Translations under genes and position numbers: made by a program | DNA from: Lolium rigidum | Lineage: Eukaryota; Streptophyta; Magnoliopsida; Poales; Poaceae | Direction of reading: 5' to 3' | Assembly: GCF_022539505.1 (NCBI RefSeq) | Contig: NC_061512.1 | Coordinates: 150,643,962-150,707,961, forward strand | DNA: 64,000 nt | Notes under the pieces: generated by a model | What the model was told of the DNA's origin: nothing | The model's database searches: none | What the model saw: the letters and a program-made list of their open reading frames with translations, nothing else | Part shown: positions 44,690 through 56,096 of the stretch, piece after piece | Layout: the number at the start of each line of letters is the position of its first letter | How positions within the stretch are numbered: the first letter of the stretch is position 1

Positions 44690-45160
44690 AGAAGAGACAG
44701 GTGCACACGTCAGGCGCCGATGGCTAGGGTTTCAGTCGTGGGAGGTGGCGGCCAAGGAGGGGAGTCCAAGGTTTCGACTTGGTGTCCTTTGGGCAGCCCT
44801 CTCCCTTCTTTATGAAGTGGTTGGGGCATCCAAACCAGCCCTAGGTCCTCCAAGTGCAGCCCCCAAAGTTTCGACGAGTTCGGTTGGTTTTTACCAAAGC
44901 AAACCCACTAACTTCTTTGTCAAATCCGAATTTCCTTAGGATGAAACTCCTTGCCATTTAAGGCAAAGTGGTTGTACCAATTATTGAACCTTCTAGACTT
45001 TCTAAAATAGCCCATAGCATCCTAGACCCATTCGGAACCTTCCATAACCTCTCGGTACTTTACGACCCCTTCCCTATATGCACTGAACCATTCCAGAAAC
45101 TTTCAAGATCATTCAGGAGTCGGAAGAGACCATCCGAGACACTCTCAGACATCTTCTTTT
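44690..45160 (+). mobile_element. LTR-like fragment
   Basis: The run of CATTCGGAACCTTCC, CTCGGTACTT, CCATTCCAGAAACTTTC and related phrases resembles the degenerate CCGGAACCTTCCGG-type tracts of several grass LTRs. No termini were found. Confidence 0.3.
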
Positions 45161-46115
45161 ACATTTATGTACAACTTACGCTCATAAATGGTGTTAAACT
45201 GTTAAGTTTGTGACACTACGGGTTATGGTACACGTGGGCATGCCCGGAATAATCTAGAAGATGTTTTCTAGGAGATGTTTTCTTTTACACGTGACTTACT
45301 TCATCAATTTTAACCATTAAACACGTGTATATGTAAAATAATCTATTCACATTAATGTCAAATTCATGTCAAATTCGTATACATGAGATGCATATATACA
45401 TATATGCATCTAACTAAACACACACTAACTAGACTCGCATGCATATATTACAACAAAACCACAATCACATGCATATATTGGCTACCATCGATGGCCCAGT
45501 TGTCACCTCTACCATCGGTGGTGCAGTTGCCCTCTCTCCGGCCATCGCGGTGCTCCGGTTGCTCTCTCCGGCATCGGTGTGGTCTCGTACCTCTCCCCGA
45601 TATGTATCAGAAACACAGCAAGATATTATTATAACCAAAAAAAGATAGAGTTATATACAAAAGACAAACAAAAAATGCAAAGCTAAGAAAGAGCTATGGA
45701 ACCAAGACACTAAGGCAAGGTTTGGCTTTCATTCTATATTGTAATAAGGTTATGTGTCATGAATGAACTTGCTTCTCCATTTAGTAAAAGAGCTCTAGCT
45801 TCGTCCACTTAGTGAAAGATCTATCCTTAATGTCGTTCTATGGTGGTGGGTACCCTCAATTCCATTGAAACACAACCAATGCCAATACGAGCCGTGACCA
45901 CCAAGCCGGCCGGCATGCAACCGTAACTTCTCAAACTGACTGAGGTATGAGTGTTCCGTGGTTTTCATTAAGAAAGCATAACATATGTTGATTCGGTATA
46001 GTTACTATTCAATGATTTTTATACGCATTTTATGGACCAAGCACACCTAAATATTCTCGGCCGAACATTTCATCGAGCGGTTAGCATGCGCAGTCAGGAG
46101 GAAGAGACATTGTAG

Positions 46116-46361
46116 GTGGAGGACTCACCCTCGGCGTGCGGTGAGAAGGGGAAGACATGCGCCGCTCAGGTTTGTCCGTCCTGCAAGCGCTCCGGCGCCG
46201 GTGCGAGCCGGTACGATGTTGGCGAGATTCAAGGATGGGCGCGCGGTGGAGCAGAGTCGGCGCGCAGGCGAGCAGGGAGCGCGCACGAGCAGGCGGCAAG
46301 CGCAGCCGAGCTAGGCGAGCAGATTGAGAATAAGTGTAACAAGCGCGCGCCTAACTTATAA
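46116..46361 (+). CDS. Short Ala/Arg-rich hypothetical protein
   Basis: An 81-codon frame beginning MEDSPSACGEKGKTCAAQVC with one CPSC motif and an Ala/Glu-rich second half. No domain, promoter or intron is evident, and it may be chance coding in G/C-rich sequence. Confidence 0.2.
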   Translation: MEDSPSACGEKGKTCAAQVCPSCKRSGAGASRYDVGEIQGWARGGAESARRRAGSAHEQAASAAELGEQIENKCNKRAPNL

Positions 46362-46433
46362 GAGCGGCCATAGTTTAATAGCAGCGCACCCAAGGACGTG
46401 CGTGGCTATTAACTTACTGATAGCGCACGCTAG

Positions 46434-46505
46434 GGAACACGGTGGCTATGAACTTATTGGCAGCACACCGGAACACGGTGGCTATGAACTTATTGGCAGC
46501 ACACC
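46434..46505. repeat. 36-bp tandem duplication
   Basis: Two exact-looking copies of GGAACACGGTGGCTATGAAC plus 16 more bases, at 46434 and 46470. Surrounding GGCTATTAACTTA/GGCTATGAACTTA phrases suggest subterminal repeats of a CACTA-type element whose ends are not visible. Confidence 0.8.
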
Positions 46506-46697
46506 ACAACGTTGCACGCGGCTATTAGCATACCGTTTATAATTTACTCCAAATAAGCAGATAAATAATTATACAAAAGTGATATAGATAAAAATATGTA
46601 GTAGTATTATATATATATATCGACTTCGGGGTCGATTACACTAGTACGATAAAATATGAAACATATATATATGTAGTTAATTTGGACCGGAGATGAT

Positions 46698-47261
46698 CTA
46701 CTCCTCTAGTCGCTCCAGTCCGATCCTGCGTGACACGAGTGGTGTCGGACACCGGCGTGGAGGAGAACACGTCCTGCCACATGTCGTCATTGTCGCTGAT
46801 CGTCTGAGGGCCAGCGCCAGGATGAAGGCGTGGAGCTCTGCTTTATCCTTCCTCCTCGCGACGCGGCTCGCCTTCTGCACCGCCTTGTGCTCGACGTAGA
46901 AGGCACGCATCTCCTGGATGTCCTTCGGGCGGCGCCTCTTCCACTCGGCCATGAGGCGCTCGTCCTCGACGGCGTGGTAGAGCTGGCGCTGTAGAATCTT
47001 GTGGCGGAGCTTGTCCTCGTCGGTGAAGAGGCGCGGAGGCGGCGCCAGATCCTCCGCCTGCTCTTGCATCCAGACGTCATGGAAATTCATCTCCGCGTGC
47101 GGGTGGCCGTGGCGCCAAGCCGCCACGTCGTAGGCGCGCGTCGCCTCGTGCGCCGTCTCGTACGTGCCGAGGTTGATCCGTTCCGGCCCGGAACGGTTCT
47201 CCGCATAGAACGCGCCGCTAGGGCGCTCCCGCACGCCGGTGGTGTTGGAGCGGCGCGGCAT
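46698..47261 (-). CDS. AP2-like domain protein, C-terminus possibly frameshifted
   Basis: I start at the ATG at 47261 (MPRRSNTTGVRERPSG) because the AP2 domain follows at once; the frame stays open 38 codons further upstream. Recognisable AP2/ERF positions are GVRERPSGAFYAE, then RINLGTYETAHEATRAYD and AAWRHGHPHAEMNF. The leading YRG is TTG here. The C-terminal half is Arg/Glu-rich and helical. Near the end another frame reads DNDDMWQDVFSSTP, typical of acidic tails, suggesting a shift at about 46800. AP2/ERF proteins bind DNA in the nucleus. AP2-like copies of this form are numerous in Triticeae as I recall, so it may be an amplified rather than canonical gene. Confidence 0.6.
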   Translation of the reverse strand: MPRRSNTTGVRERPSGAFYAENRSGPERINLGTYETAHEATRAYDVAAWRHGHPHAEMNFHDVWMQEQAEDLAPPPRLFTDEDKLRHKILQRQLYHAVEDERLMAEWKRRRPKDIQEMRAFYVEHKAVQKASRVARRKDKAELHAFILALALRRSATMTTCGRTCSPPRRCPTPLVSRRIGLERLEE

Positions 47262-47599
47262 GGCGACAGCGGAGGCGCGGTGGTGATGTTGTGCCGTGCG
47301 CGCTGGTGCGGTTTGCGGGAGGTAGCGCGCGATTTGGAGGATACGACGGGTGCGGGGGTGGCGCGCGGTGGTCATTTGCTGCCACTATGTGTGTATCGAT
47401 CGCATGCCTTTCTTCCACCCGCTTCTAAAAAGAGCAGTCGCGTGCGCTGGAATTGGTCCGTTGCCAATAAGCTTGCCCCTATACCTATTTCCCTACTAGT
47501 GGTGGATGCACTAGCGAGGAAGGGAAGAGTGCTAGGTGGTGCGCGATCTCTGAATTATTTCCATACGGATTGTGTTGTCTCTCGATGTTGAGTCCACGG

Positions 47600-48426
47600 G
47601 GTATGTCGGTTCACAAGGTAACAAGAGCTCTCCATTGAATTATGGAGTCATTTAAAGGGTAGGGTTACACAGAGATAATTGTGGGCTGCTATAAATTGTG
47701 AGGCAATATAGTGTTACAATATTTACATATGTGAACCCTTGGGATCTTCTGTGGTTCTTTACAACAACAAAAAATTTCTTTGTGGTTTTAATTTCTTTCT
47801 CTGCAAAAAAGAGGATCTTCTACATGACCTGAATTCCTTTCCCCCGAGAGAGTAGTAGCCTAAAATCAATCTCTGAAGTCACAGCACATTATTATATTTC
47901 ATTGTTTGGCGTCGTGATTCTTCACATTTTGGATAATAGGAATATATTAATACCAAGATAATATGAATCATACCCAACATCTGCATTAATCATATAGCAA
48001 GTCTAGACATCAACGTTGCAACCATCCAGAAAACAAATAAAGAAGAATAAGAAACAAAGAGAACACCATTTTGAAGCAATCTGAAACTCGCCGCAGCAAT
48101 ATATAGCACAAACACTAGTGACGACACCTCTTCTCCAAAAAAGTTTCTCTAAAACAACGCATCCATGAAGGTAAAAATGCATAAACAACGTTGATGCCCA
48201 GTCCAACCAGAATGTTTAGATCTTGGGTTTTTGCCCTCGAGAATGTCCATTCTCAAGACAATGCATTCAACAAGGAAATAACTAGCAAGCCACCATTTTG
48301 AGGTAGAACAGCAAATGCCAGACCTAGGGATTTAAACACTCAAACCGAGACACCAAGCTCAAAGAGCAACACCAAAAACAAAGTATGTCTGAATTCATAC
48401 TTCTTCCGATCTGCTGCGAGTATTCT
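47600..48426. other. No recognisable feature
   Basis: A/T-rich sequence with no supported gene or repeat. Confidence 0.5.
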
Positions 48427-48759
48427 CTAGGATCTTCTCGACTCGACACGAGCATGCAAGATGGAACTTCCAGATCCTATCCGTTCTTCTTCAAACACGA
48501 ATGCCATGATCCCTGCATTAATTAACACTTCGGTAATCACAATAATGAAGATGCCAAGGCTGAATAAAGGTGGATCCCTATAGCCACGAGCCAAAGGAAA
48601 ATGATTCTTCATGTCTTGCACCCTTCCCGCGGGGAGCGAAAAATACGAAGATCCCATCGCGCATGCTACCAAAGAAGTCGATCGAAGTCGATCCAGCACA
48701 TGAAGATTGGGCCATTTTTTATGTCCTTGATCTATCCGGAGCAATTCGCGAGGGATCAC
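48427..48759 (-). other. Possible exon cut off by the CACTA element
   Basis: A minus-strand frame includes YFSLPAGRVQDMKNHF, then a hydrophobic LFSLGIFIIVITEVLINAGI that could span a membrane, and ends HARVESRRS. It begins right beside the CACTA right-of-gene edge. On the far side (50170-50450, minus) is a G/C-rich 5'-leader-like sequence. The two may be one gene split by the insertion; I do not recognise the product. Confidence 0.3.
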
Positions 48760-48762
48760 TTA

Positions 48763-50161
48763 CACTAGTAGAAAACCTCTCATCCATCTAAGCCATAAAT
48801 ATCGGTTCCCTTACGAACCGGTACTAAAGGGTGCATTAGTACCGGTTGCACTCGCCCGTACCTTTAGTACCGGTTCGTAAGGACCTTTAATACCGGTTCG
48901 TGCCAAAGGGTTCGCGTCAGCTGAAAAACCTTTAGTACCGGTTCGTGACACGAACCGGTACTAAAGAGTAGACCTTTAGTACTGGCTCGTGACACGAACC
49001 GGTACTAAAGATTTTTCTGCTCCCCCACGCAGCTCAACCCCCCCTGTGGATCGCCTTTTTGACACTGTAAAATAGAAAAGAAAATGATAGAAAATTCAAA
49101 AAATAAAATGTTTTCAGATTCTTGTATGTTATGCAACCTACTATTAGGGAAAATTAACAAATTTGAATTTTCACTTTTTTTGCAAAATTTTTTGAAAAAT
49201 GGTAAAACCGCAATAACTTTTGTATACGACGTCGAAAAAAAACGTATAATATATCAAAAAAATCCTGGGAAAAAGTTACATCCGATTTCACCTGGGTTTA
49301 CCTGGTTAGCCAATTTTTAGATCCTCAAAATTCCAAATAAAAATATGAAAGCAGGAAGATTTTAGTTTTTTTTTCCAGAAATTTAGAATTTAATATATTT
49401 TTATTTTTTTAAAATTGAAATATTAATTATAAGATTTTTTGAGTCCTAACATATTACTATTACTTTTATCAAATTATAAGATTTTCAATTTTTCAAGTTT
49501 TAGGTTTTGCAAAAAATATTAATTTTTTAAAAATAATTAAAAATAATAAAAATTAAAAAAGTTAATTTTATTTATTTATTCAACATTATTATTACATCAT
49601 TACTTTTGTTTATTAAAAGAATTATTTGGAATTCAAACGATAAAAAGTGTGACATCGACCAACATGTTAATATGATTGATATGATACTACTATCACATAC
49701 ATGCGCGCAAGCACTTGAAAGTGGAACAGGATGGAACTTGGAAGTTAAGCGTGCTAGTACGGGAGTAGTGTGAGGATGGGTGACCGACCGGGAAGTTTGA
49801 CTACGGGTAAGTAATTTGACTAGAGATTAAGTGTAGTTAGAGACTAACAGAAATACTAGTAATTCTGAAAAAAATAAAAAAAAGAGGCCGTGAAAAGAAG
49901 GGTGTGAAAAATAATTATAAAAAATGGAAAAAAAATTAAACAAAATAGGCTTTAATACCGGTTCGTGTTACGAACCGGTACCAAAGGTCTCCAGCCCCAC
50001 GGGTTCCTCCGTGCCCACGTGGAGGCACCTTTAGTACCGGTTCGTAAGGAACCGGTACTAAAGCTGGGAGGCTTTTAGTACCGGATAATTAGTACCGGTT
50101 CCAAAACCGGTACTAAAGGCCCTTTGGAACTGGTACTAAAGGGGGGGTTTTTCTACTAGTG
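48763..50161. mobile_element. Small non-autonomous CACTA element
   Basis: 1399 bp with termini CACTAGTAGAAAA and TTTTTCTACTAGTG, and TTA on both sides (48760-48762, 50162-50164), the expected 3-bp duplication. Both ends carry many copies of TTTAGTACCGGTTCGT and its inverse. The middle is very A/T-rich and has no transposase. A 5S rRNA-like segment lies at 49741-49796. Confidence 0.93.
49727..49796 (+). pseudogene. 5S rRNA-derived segment inside the CACTA element
   Basis: The segment contains GAAGTTAAGCGTGCT (49741), GGGAGTAGT (49761), AGGATGGGTGACC (49773) and GGGAAGT (49790) in the order and near spacing of plant 5S rRNA, roughly its positions 45-95. These cover the A-box and C-box of the internal RNA polymerase III control region. 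The 5' third and 3' end of 5S are absent, and no T-run terminator follows closely. It is therefore a fragment, not a working 5S gene. Confidence 0.8.
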
Positions 50162-50164
50162 TTA

Positions 50165-53100
50165 GTTAGCCAATTGTCGCAATGAACCTTATGCACGAGA
50201 ACCTAATTCATCGTTGAGGGAAGAGGGTGCACATGGAAGTGGCGGAAGAACATGATAGGGACACCAATGGATAAGCTTTATTGGGGGCACACCACCACTA
50301 TTATCCACCGGCGATCTCCTCCGGCGGCGGCAGGGTTGAGGGGCAGTGGAGAGAGAATTTAGAGTGGTGGCGCAGGGGGACTCAAGAATCGCCCGAGGCG
50401 ACCAGGGAGGCTAGGGTTGGTTGAAGAAGATATCATTGGGTACAACTGAATATATAAATACCATTCGTTGAGCTGGTCTAATACAAAAGAGGATATCGGT
50501 GCTTGCATATGTCATGTTAGTGCCAAGTCTTTTTACATAAATAGCAAGGTGGCCCTCACGAATGCGAGGGCAGCATATGAATATGTATAAAACTTTTTTA
50601 TAGATTGATGAAAAATATATTATGTAAGTTCATATATTCATCTTATATAGATGCTAAATAAAAATCACATCTACGTGAGATTTCTGTAAGGTCGTGATGT
50701 TAGATATATGCATGAAATTGACCTGCAAAAAAGGGTGCATGGAATTGGAAGCACAATGCATCAATCGGGGAAGGCTTCAGGTTTTATTTGATTGTAGCAG
50801 TTTGGAGGTTGAATCGGATGTGCTCGGTCGTCGCAGCAGGTAAAACAATTTCTCATGGATATCTGCATGTAGGGATACAAGTGGTGAGCGGATGAACATA
50901 TATATGTTGAGTTCCTTGATTCTTGATTGTATAATCTTCGTACTTGTCTTATACACATAATTGTTTTATTTTAATTCTTGATAAATTATCCTAGATTCTT
51001 CCTATATCTCAGATGCAAATCCACTTTTCAGGATGTCCGCAGGGACATCTTTAAGTCCATGCTGGCCTGCTCCTACAGTACCTCCTAACGATTCGAAAAT
51101 AAAAAATACAGCTAATACATCATTGCAAGGAGTATTTATGTAATATGTAATTCTAATTAAATCGTTTATGGCATATCTGTTTTTGGTAGACTATTGTCGA
51201 TCCAGGACAAGTGGAGCACTATCTATAATTCGGTGTTTGATGTTTGCACTCCATGTACTATTTTTTATGTCAAAAGATATAATCAGAGACGTATTGCTTA
51301 GACATTTGGAGCCATATTGTTAATCCTGAAAAACACTATTCGTAGCTTCTTGTCTTTATTTCGATTAGTAATAATCAACATGAATAGAAGACTGTAACTG
51401 CTACTTTGGTGAGCAATAAACCAAGCTAGAGGAGGACCAAGAGGATTAATAGATAATTTTATAATATAATAGATCAATTATCTAGCATGGATTGTTTTCT
51501 TAGTTATCGCTGCAAGAAAATAGTAAGTTTTAGCTATGAATTCTATTAACCATATTTACTCAGTTTCGGTTTTCAGCTGCTTTTCTCAAGGATCATGATG
51601 AAATTTTAAACAGTGCTCTATGCCCTAACTATTAAGCTTATTTCTCCAAGGTGTTCAATGTCTCCAACTAATTATCACTCTGAAGATAGAAGGTGCTATT
51701 TCTTCATGTATCATTCAGATAACTCACTCATGTCATTGTTTGCATAGTGAAATGATTTTGTAGATATGCTAAGATCTTCTTAATAATAGTTGGCGTGGAG
51801 ACATTTGTACTACTTCCCTCTGAAGAGATATATAGAATTAGTAACATTTTATATTTTTTCTCTCCTTCTATTAGAAAGGAATCAACGAGCAGAAATGACC
51901 GAGACTTGATACATTGCTGAAAAGAAGAAAAGACCAAAGAAATCACCATCTCCAAATTTAGCTAGCATATAAAATACAAGTGTAAATACGGTTATGGTTG
52001 TCCTAATGGTGGATGGGTCTAAAGCTATTTACTCGATGTCTTATATTTTATGGTGGATGACTAAACCTAATTAAATGACGGCTTAGGGGAAATCGCTACC
52101 ATGTTTGCGTTAATTTTCGCTGTTGTATGCACATCGTTCTCTATCTTTCAGTTAAGTGAGATAAACGGGAATCCAACCCAGTCGCTCAGGTTTAGATTAA
52201 CCAATGTGCGATAAAATACTCATTGTACTTAATATTTTGGCAGATAATATCCATCGTATACCATTTACGTAAATGAATTAAGTCTATCTTTCCTATGGTA
52301 TTTTATTTTTCCCTCACGTATTTGCCATATATAACCTAACAATCATAAATTAAAGCAGGAATAGAAACCAAGAGAGTTGGAATTTTTTGCAAGTATAATG
52401 ATTAAGAGATGTGGTCATGCTAACTTCATAGCTTATAATACTATTTATTTCTTATACGCAAAAAGTAACTACAAATCCATATCCCTACATGATAGATGAA
52501 GATCCATATATAAACTGTACTTTTAGTAAATAAATTGCTGAGGTATGCAGATGCAGTATTCAGTTCCAGTCATCTGCAACACTTTCATTGGAGATGCAGT
52601 TTTTGTTGTCTCTCTTACCGGTAAAAGTGGAAATGTAAGAATCAGTTAATTAATTTTCTATGGTTATTTCTTGATTGGTCTTTCCCTTTTATCTAATGTT
52701 TGCCTCACAAGCAACATGAAAATACGGGGTCATATTGAGCTTTGCTAACATGTTGTTCCTAGTTGATTTGAAAATTGACCAATGAAAAGTACAATTAACA
52801 CTTAGTTCACCATATGATATGTTTGAGCAAAAAACCTAATCGGTGAAGATGGTATAGGGAATACTGTCCAAATTTGGATCTCATGTGAGTAGGTTAAATT
52901 TGCATTTTCGCTTCAAAGTTTAAGATATCTTAATTTTACAATACTAGTAGAGACAAATGGAAATGCAAGATTTCTCCTAAGCTACACGGCCGTACAGATA
53001 TAAAGTGACGAGGGAACCCTATTACAAAGCATATCAAAGATAAAAGAAGAAAAACACAGGATAAGCTGCAGCAATCGACAACCGACTAGAGGTGTTACAC

Positions 53101-53321
53101 TACACCTCGTTGAGAAACCAAGGGGCTTCATCGCCCCATGCCCACCACGAGTATCGTTGGCATATACCGAGTGATAATTAGATTGCATTTTTCTTAGTTG
53201 GCCATTCTCTGCAGTTATTTGTGCCTCCTATGTAACTATCTAGCGGATAATCATCTTGACAAACAAGAAATAAGAAATAACATGTGTTTTTGTTGTAGTG
53301 TTTCTTGATTGCTGCAGAACC
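50165..53321. other. No recognisable gene
   Basis: A/T-rich sequence. 50170-50450 is a G/C-rich leader-like patch on the minus strand. The remainder shows no frame, terminal repeat or domain I can support. Confidence 0.5.
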
Positions 53322-54804
53322 ATTCACTACTAAGAAATGCCTTACCGCCGGCGTCCCAAAATGCCTTACCGCCGGCGTTTTCGCATTCGCCGGCGATCAC
53401 CTCGCCGGTGGTAATGTCTTATCGCCGGCGTTTTCCAAATCGCCGGTGGTAACTGCTGTTATCCCCGGCGCTTTCCCAGAATCGCCGGCGGTAATGACTT
53501 AGCACAGGCGGTTTGCAAATTCGCCAGGGGTAATCTGCTACCGCTGCTGGCGATTTCAATTTCGCCAGGGGTACAGTTTAGGGGCGCCGGTGGTATTGAT
53601 TACAGGATTAAAAAAATAAAACTTGAAATGTACTGTATATACACCAGAATACACAGTACATACACAGGAATACACACATCAATCAATAACACAGTTATTA
53701 CTAGAATTACAGCCAGATACACAGTTATATAGAAAGTCCCAAATGTTCATAACCTCAAAAAATGCATCAATAACACAAGTTTAGATAGTAGCTAGTTGAC
53801 CAAATGGTTCAAACATCGCGACTCGAAGTAGCACATATTATACAAATACATATAAGTTCAGTCGACGACCTAGCTAAACAACAATGACATAGTAGACTAG
53901 AGAGGCGGTGGCGGCAAGCATCATCGCGACGAAAGGGGTCCTCCACATCCGGGCAACAAACTGCCATGATCAAGCATACGAGTGAAGTCATTTCAAATGC
54001 AGCCATTTCTGGATGATCAAGCATCAGCTCCATTAGCATAAACCACATGATCAGAACTACACCACAATCACTTACAGTAGCTTCCGAGAAAGTGCTACTA
54101 TCATAAAATAAATGTCTAGCAAAATTCAGAAGTTCAGAACTACACCACAATCACTTAGAGTAGCTACCATGTTACTTAGACACATGAAGGACCATGTTTT
54201 TCAAGTCCAGGCAGTGAGTTGTAATTATTAACATCAAGATTTTCAAAGTTTTGGCTAATTTCAGTATTTTTATGGAGGATTGTTGAAGAGTACTGGGAGG
54301 TACATGTCTTCATCTCACCCGAGTGTGATGCCAATGATACACGTCCTATCACTGCCAAATGAGCTACCAAAACTTCATAGTCCTAAATAATAGTACAACT
54401 GAACAATTAATTTCTCACTGAAACTAAACCAAGCTTGAGAGCGAGTTTGTAATATGTTAGAAGATGCACTTATAGAAGTATTGCTTTATTCCCATCTAAT
54501 GGACTCATAGCTGTCTTATCCTCTAAAAGTAAAATCTGTTAATATATCTTATTTCTCACTATTTTCACCCACAAAATTATCAACCAGCCGTTGATATTGA
54601 ATTAAATTTAAGCCCTGACCTGTTCTCACCCAAATGCAGTAGAATTCTGAACTTGACTGATTTAAGACCTCAGTTGTTGTTTAATCCTTATACAAATAAC
54701 AATCAATCAGCATACCAACAAGTAAAGCAGTTAGTGTGCAATGAAAGAGGATCTCCATTTCTCTACCACAGTTATTGGACTATATCTGATTTGCAAAATT
54801 GCAG

Positions 54805-54899
54805 GGATTAACAGTAAGGAGATGGAAGAGCTACACGATGACATTGCGATGCATCTCGGTCTGGACAGGGAATGCCAAGTGAATGTCAAGTTCTGGGAG
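54805..54899 (+). pseudogene. Captured exon resembling Cactin
   Basis: 95 bp between an acceptor-like AAAATTGCAG and a donor GAG/GTACAT. The frame reads SKEMEELHDDIAMHLGLDRE then VNVKFWE, and the bases just before read GLTV in the neighbouring frame, so one base has been lost. Plant Cactin has a matching (K/D)MEELRDDI...LDLDR...WEAL region, from memory. Cactin is a conserved nuclear, splicing-associated protein. Only this exon is recognisable, so it is a transduplicated fragment. Confidence 0.65.
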
Positions 54900-55202
54900 G
54901 TACATGTCCAGTTGGAATTATATACATGATAAACTAAATCCTATTTCAGTTGCAAATTTCAGTGAACAAACTAAATGAGCATGCCAATATTCAGACTCAT
55001 GATTTCAGTTGCAAATTTCAGTGAACAAAATTTCCAGCAAACACCAGATCCATTCATTCATCCTTGAGTAGTCATGCACGCACATAGCACAAGATCGAAA
55101 ATAAAGGAGTCAGATTTGGGGATACCTTGAGCAAGCGTCTGTGGAGATGCACGGCAGCGAAGATGTGGAGAAGTCAGGGGAGGGAGAGCTGAGGGAGACG
55201 AG

Positions 55203-55320
55203 GCGAGCTGCTGCGACGGAGGGCGACAAGGCGAGCTGCTGCGACGGAGGGTGATGGGGCGAGCTGCTGCGACGGAGGGCGACGAGGCGAGGTGCTGCGG
55301 CGGAGGGCGACGGGGCGAGG
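55203..55320. repeat. G/C-rich tandem repeat in the CACTA interior
   Basis: About four units of GGCGAGCTGCTGCGACGGAG (period near 29-30 bp). Pro/Ser-rich frames across it on both strands are produced by the repeat. Confidence 0.8.
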
Positions 55321-56096
55321 TGAGGAACGGGGCAAGGGAGAGAGGGAGGCAGGGGAGAGGGGGAGGCAGGGGAGAGGGACGCACCTGCGGTGGAGGGCGA
55401 CGGCAACGACGACAGCAGGTGGCGGATCGACGGCGGCAGCGGATCGAGATGCGGTGGGGGATTTTTGGTCGATTTGGCCGTGGGGAACGACGGCCACACG
55501 ACTAAGTCGTGGAACGCGTACCCCCGGCGTTTTGTCGTAAACGCCGGCGGTAACATTTCAGCCACTATCAGGTGGGACCAAGTGCAGTTACCACCGGCGA
55601 AAACGACTAATTCGCCGGGGAAACGTTTAGTTCCGTAAACCATGTAGTTTCTCAAAAATGATTCAGTAACACAGTGGTTCCACTCACTTGTGCACAGCCG
55701 CAGCATCCAGTGTTCGAATCCCTGTGGGCGCAAAAAAGCCACCCTTTTTTACCCTTTTCTAAGACCTCTTTTATTGTTTCTAGTCATTTGAAGCCCACCC
55801 GTTACCCCCGGCATCTTCGGTTCGGGTTCGCCAGCGGTAAGGCCCGCTACCCCCGGCGTTTTTGGGCCAAAATCGCCGGCGGTAAGGCCAGGCCCAATTG
55901 GGATCCTGCGGCCCATTGCACCCCCGGCGCCTCCGTTCCCATTTCGCCGGCGGTAATGGAGTTACCCCCGGCACCTTCCTACCTCTTTCGCCGGCGGTAG
56001 TGTTAGGCCCCCCTGGAAGGTATTACCGCCGGCATCTTCAGCTCGTATTTGCCGGCGGTAAGGAGTGCGGCTATAAGCCTTTTCCTAGTAGTGATT

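Larger units (their letters stand above)
53325..56093. mobile_element. Non-autonomous CACTA element carrying a gene fragment
   Basis: 2769 bp with termini CACTACTAAGAAA and CTAGTAGTG, and ATT on both sides (53322-53324, 56094-56096). Both ends carry repeated TTACCGCCGGCG-type units in both orientations (about 53340-53600 and 55515-56060). No transposase is visible. A captured exon lies at 54805-54899 and a G/C-rich tandem repeat at 55203-55320. Confidence 0.93.

Noticed and set aside
45395..45480. GCATATAT-rich palindromes as a regulatory cluster
   Set aside because: Simple low-complexity sequence with no associated gene.
49727..49796. Functional 5S rRNA gene
   Set aside because: The 5' third and 3' end are missing and there is no nearby T-run terminator.
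55058..55742. Pro/Ser-rich proteins on the minus strand
   Set aside because: They come from a G/C-rich 30-bp tandem repeat inside a CACTA element that is open in several frames.
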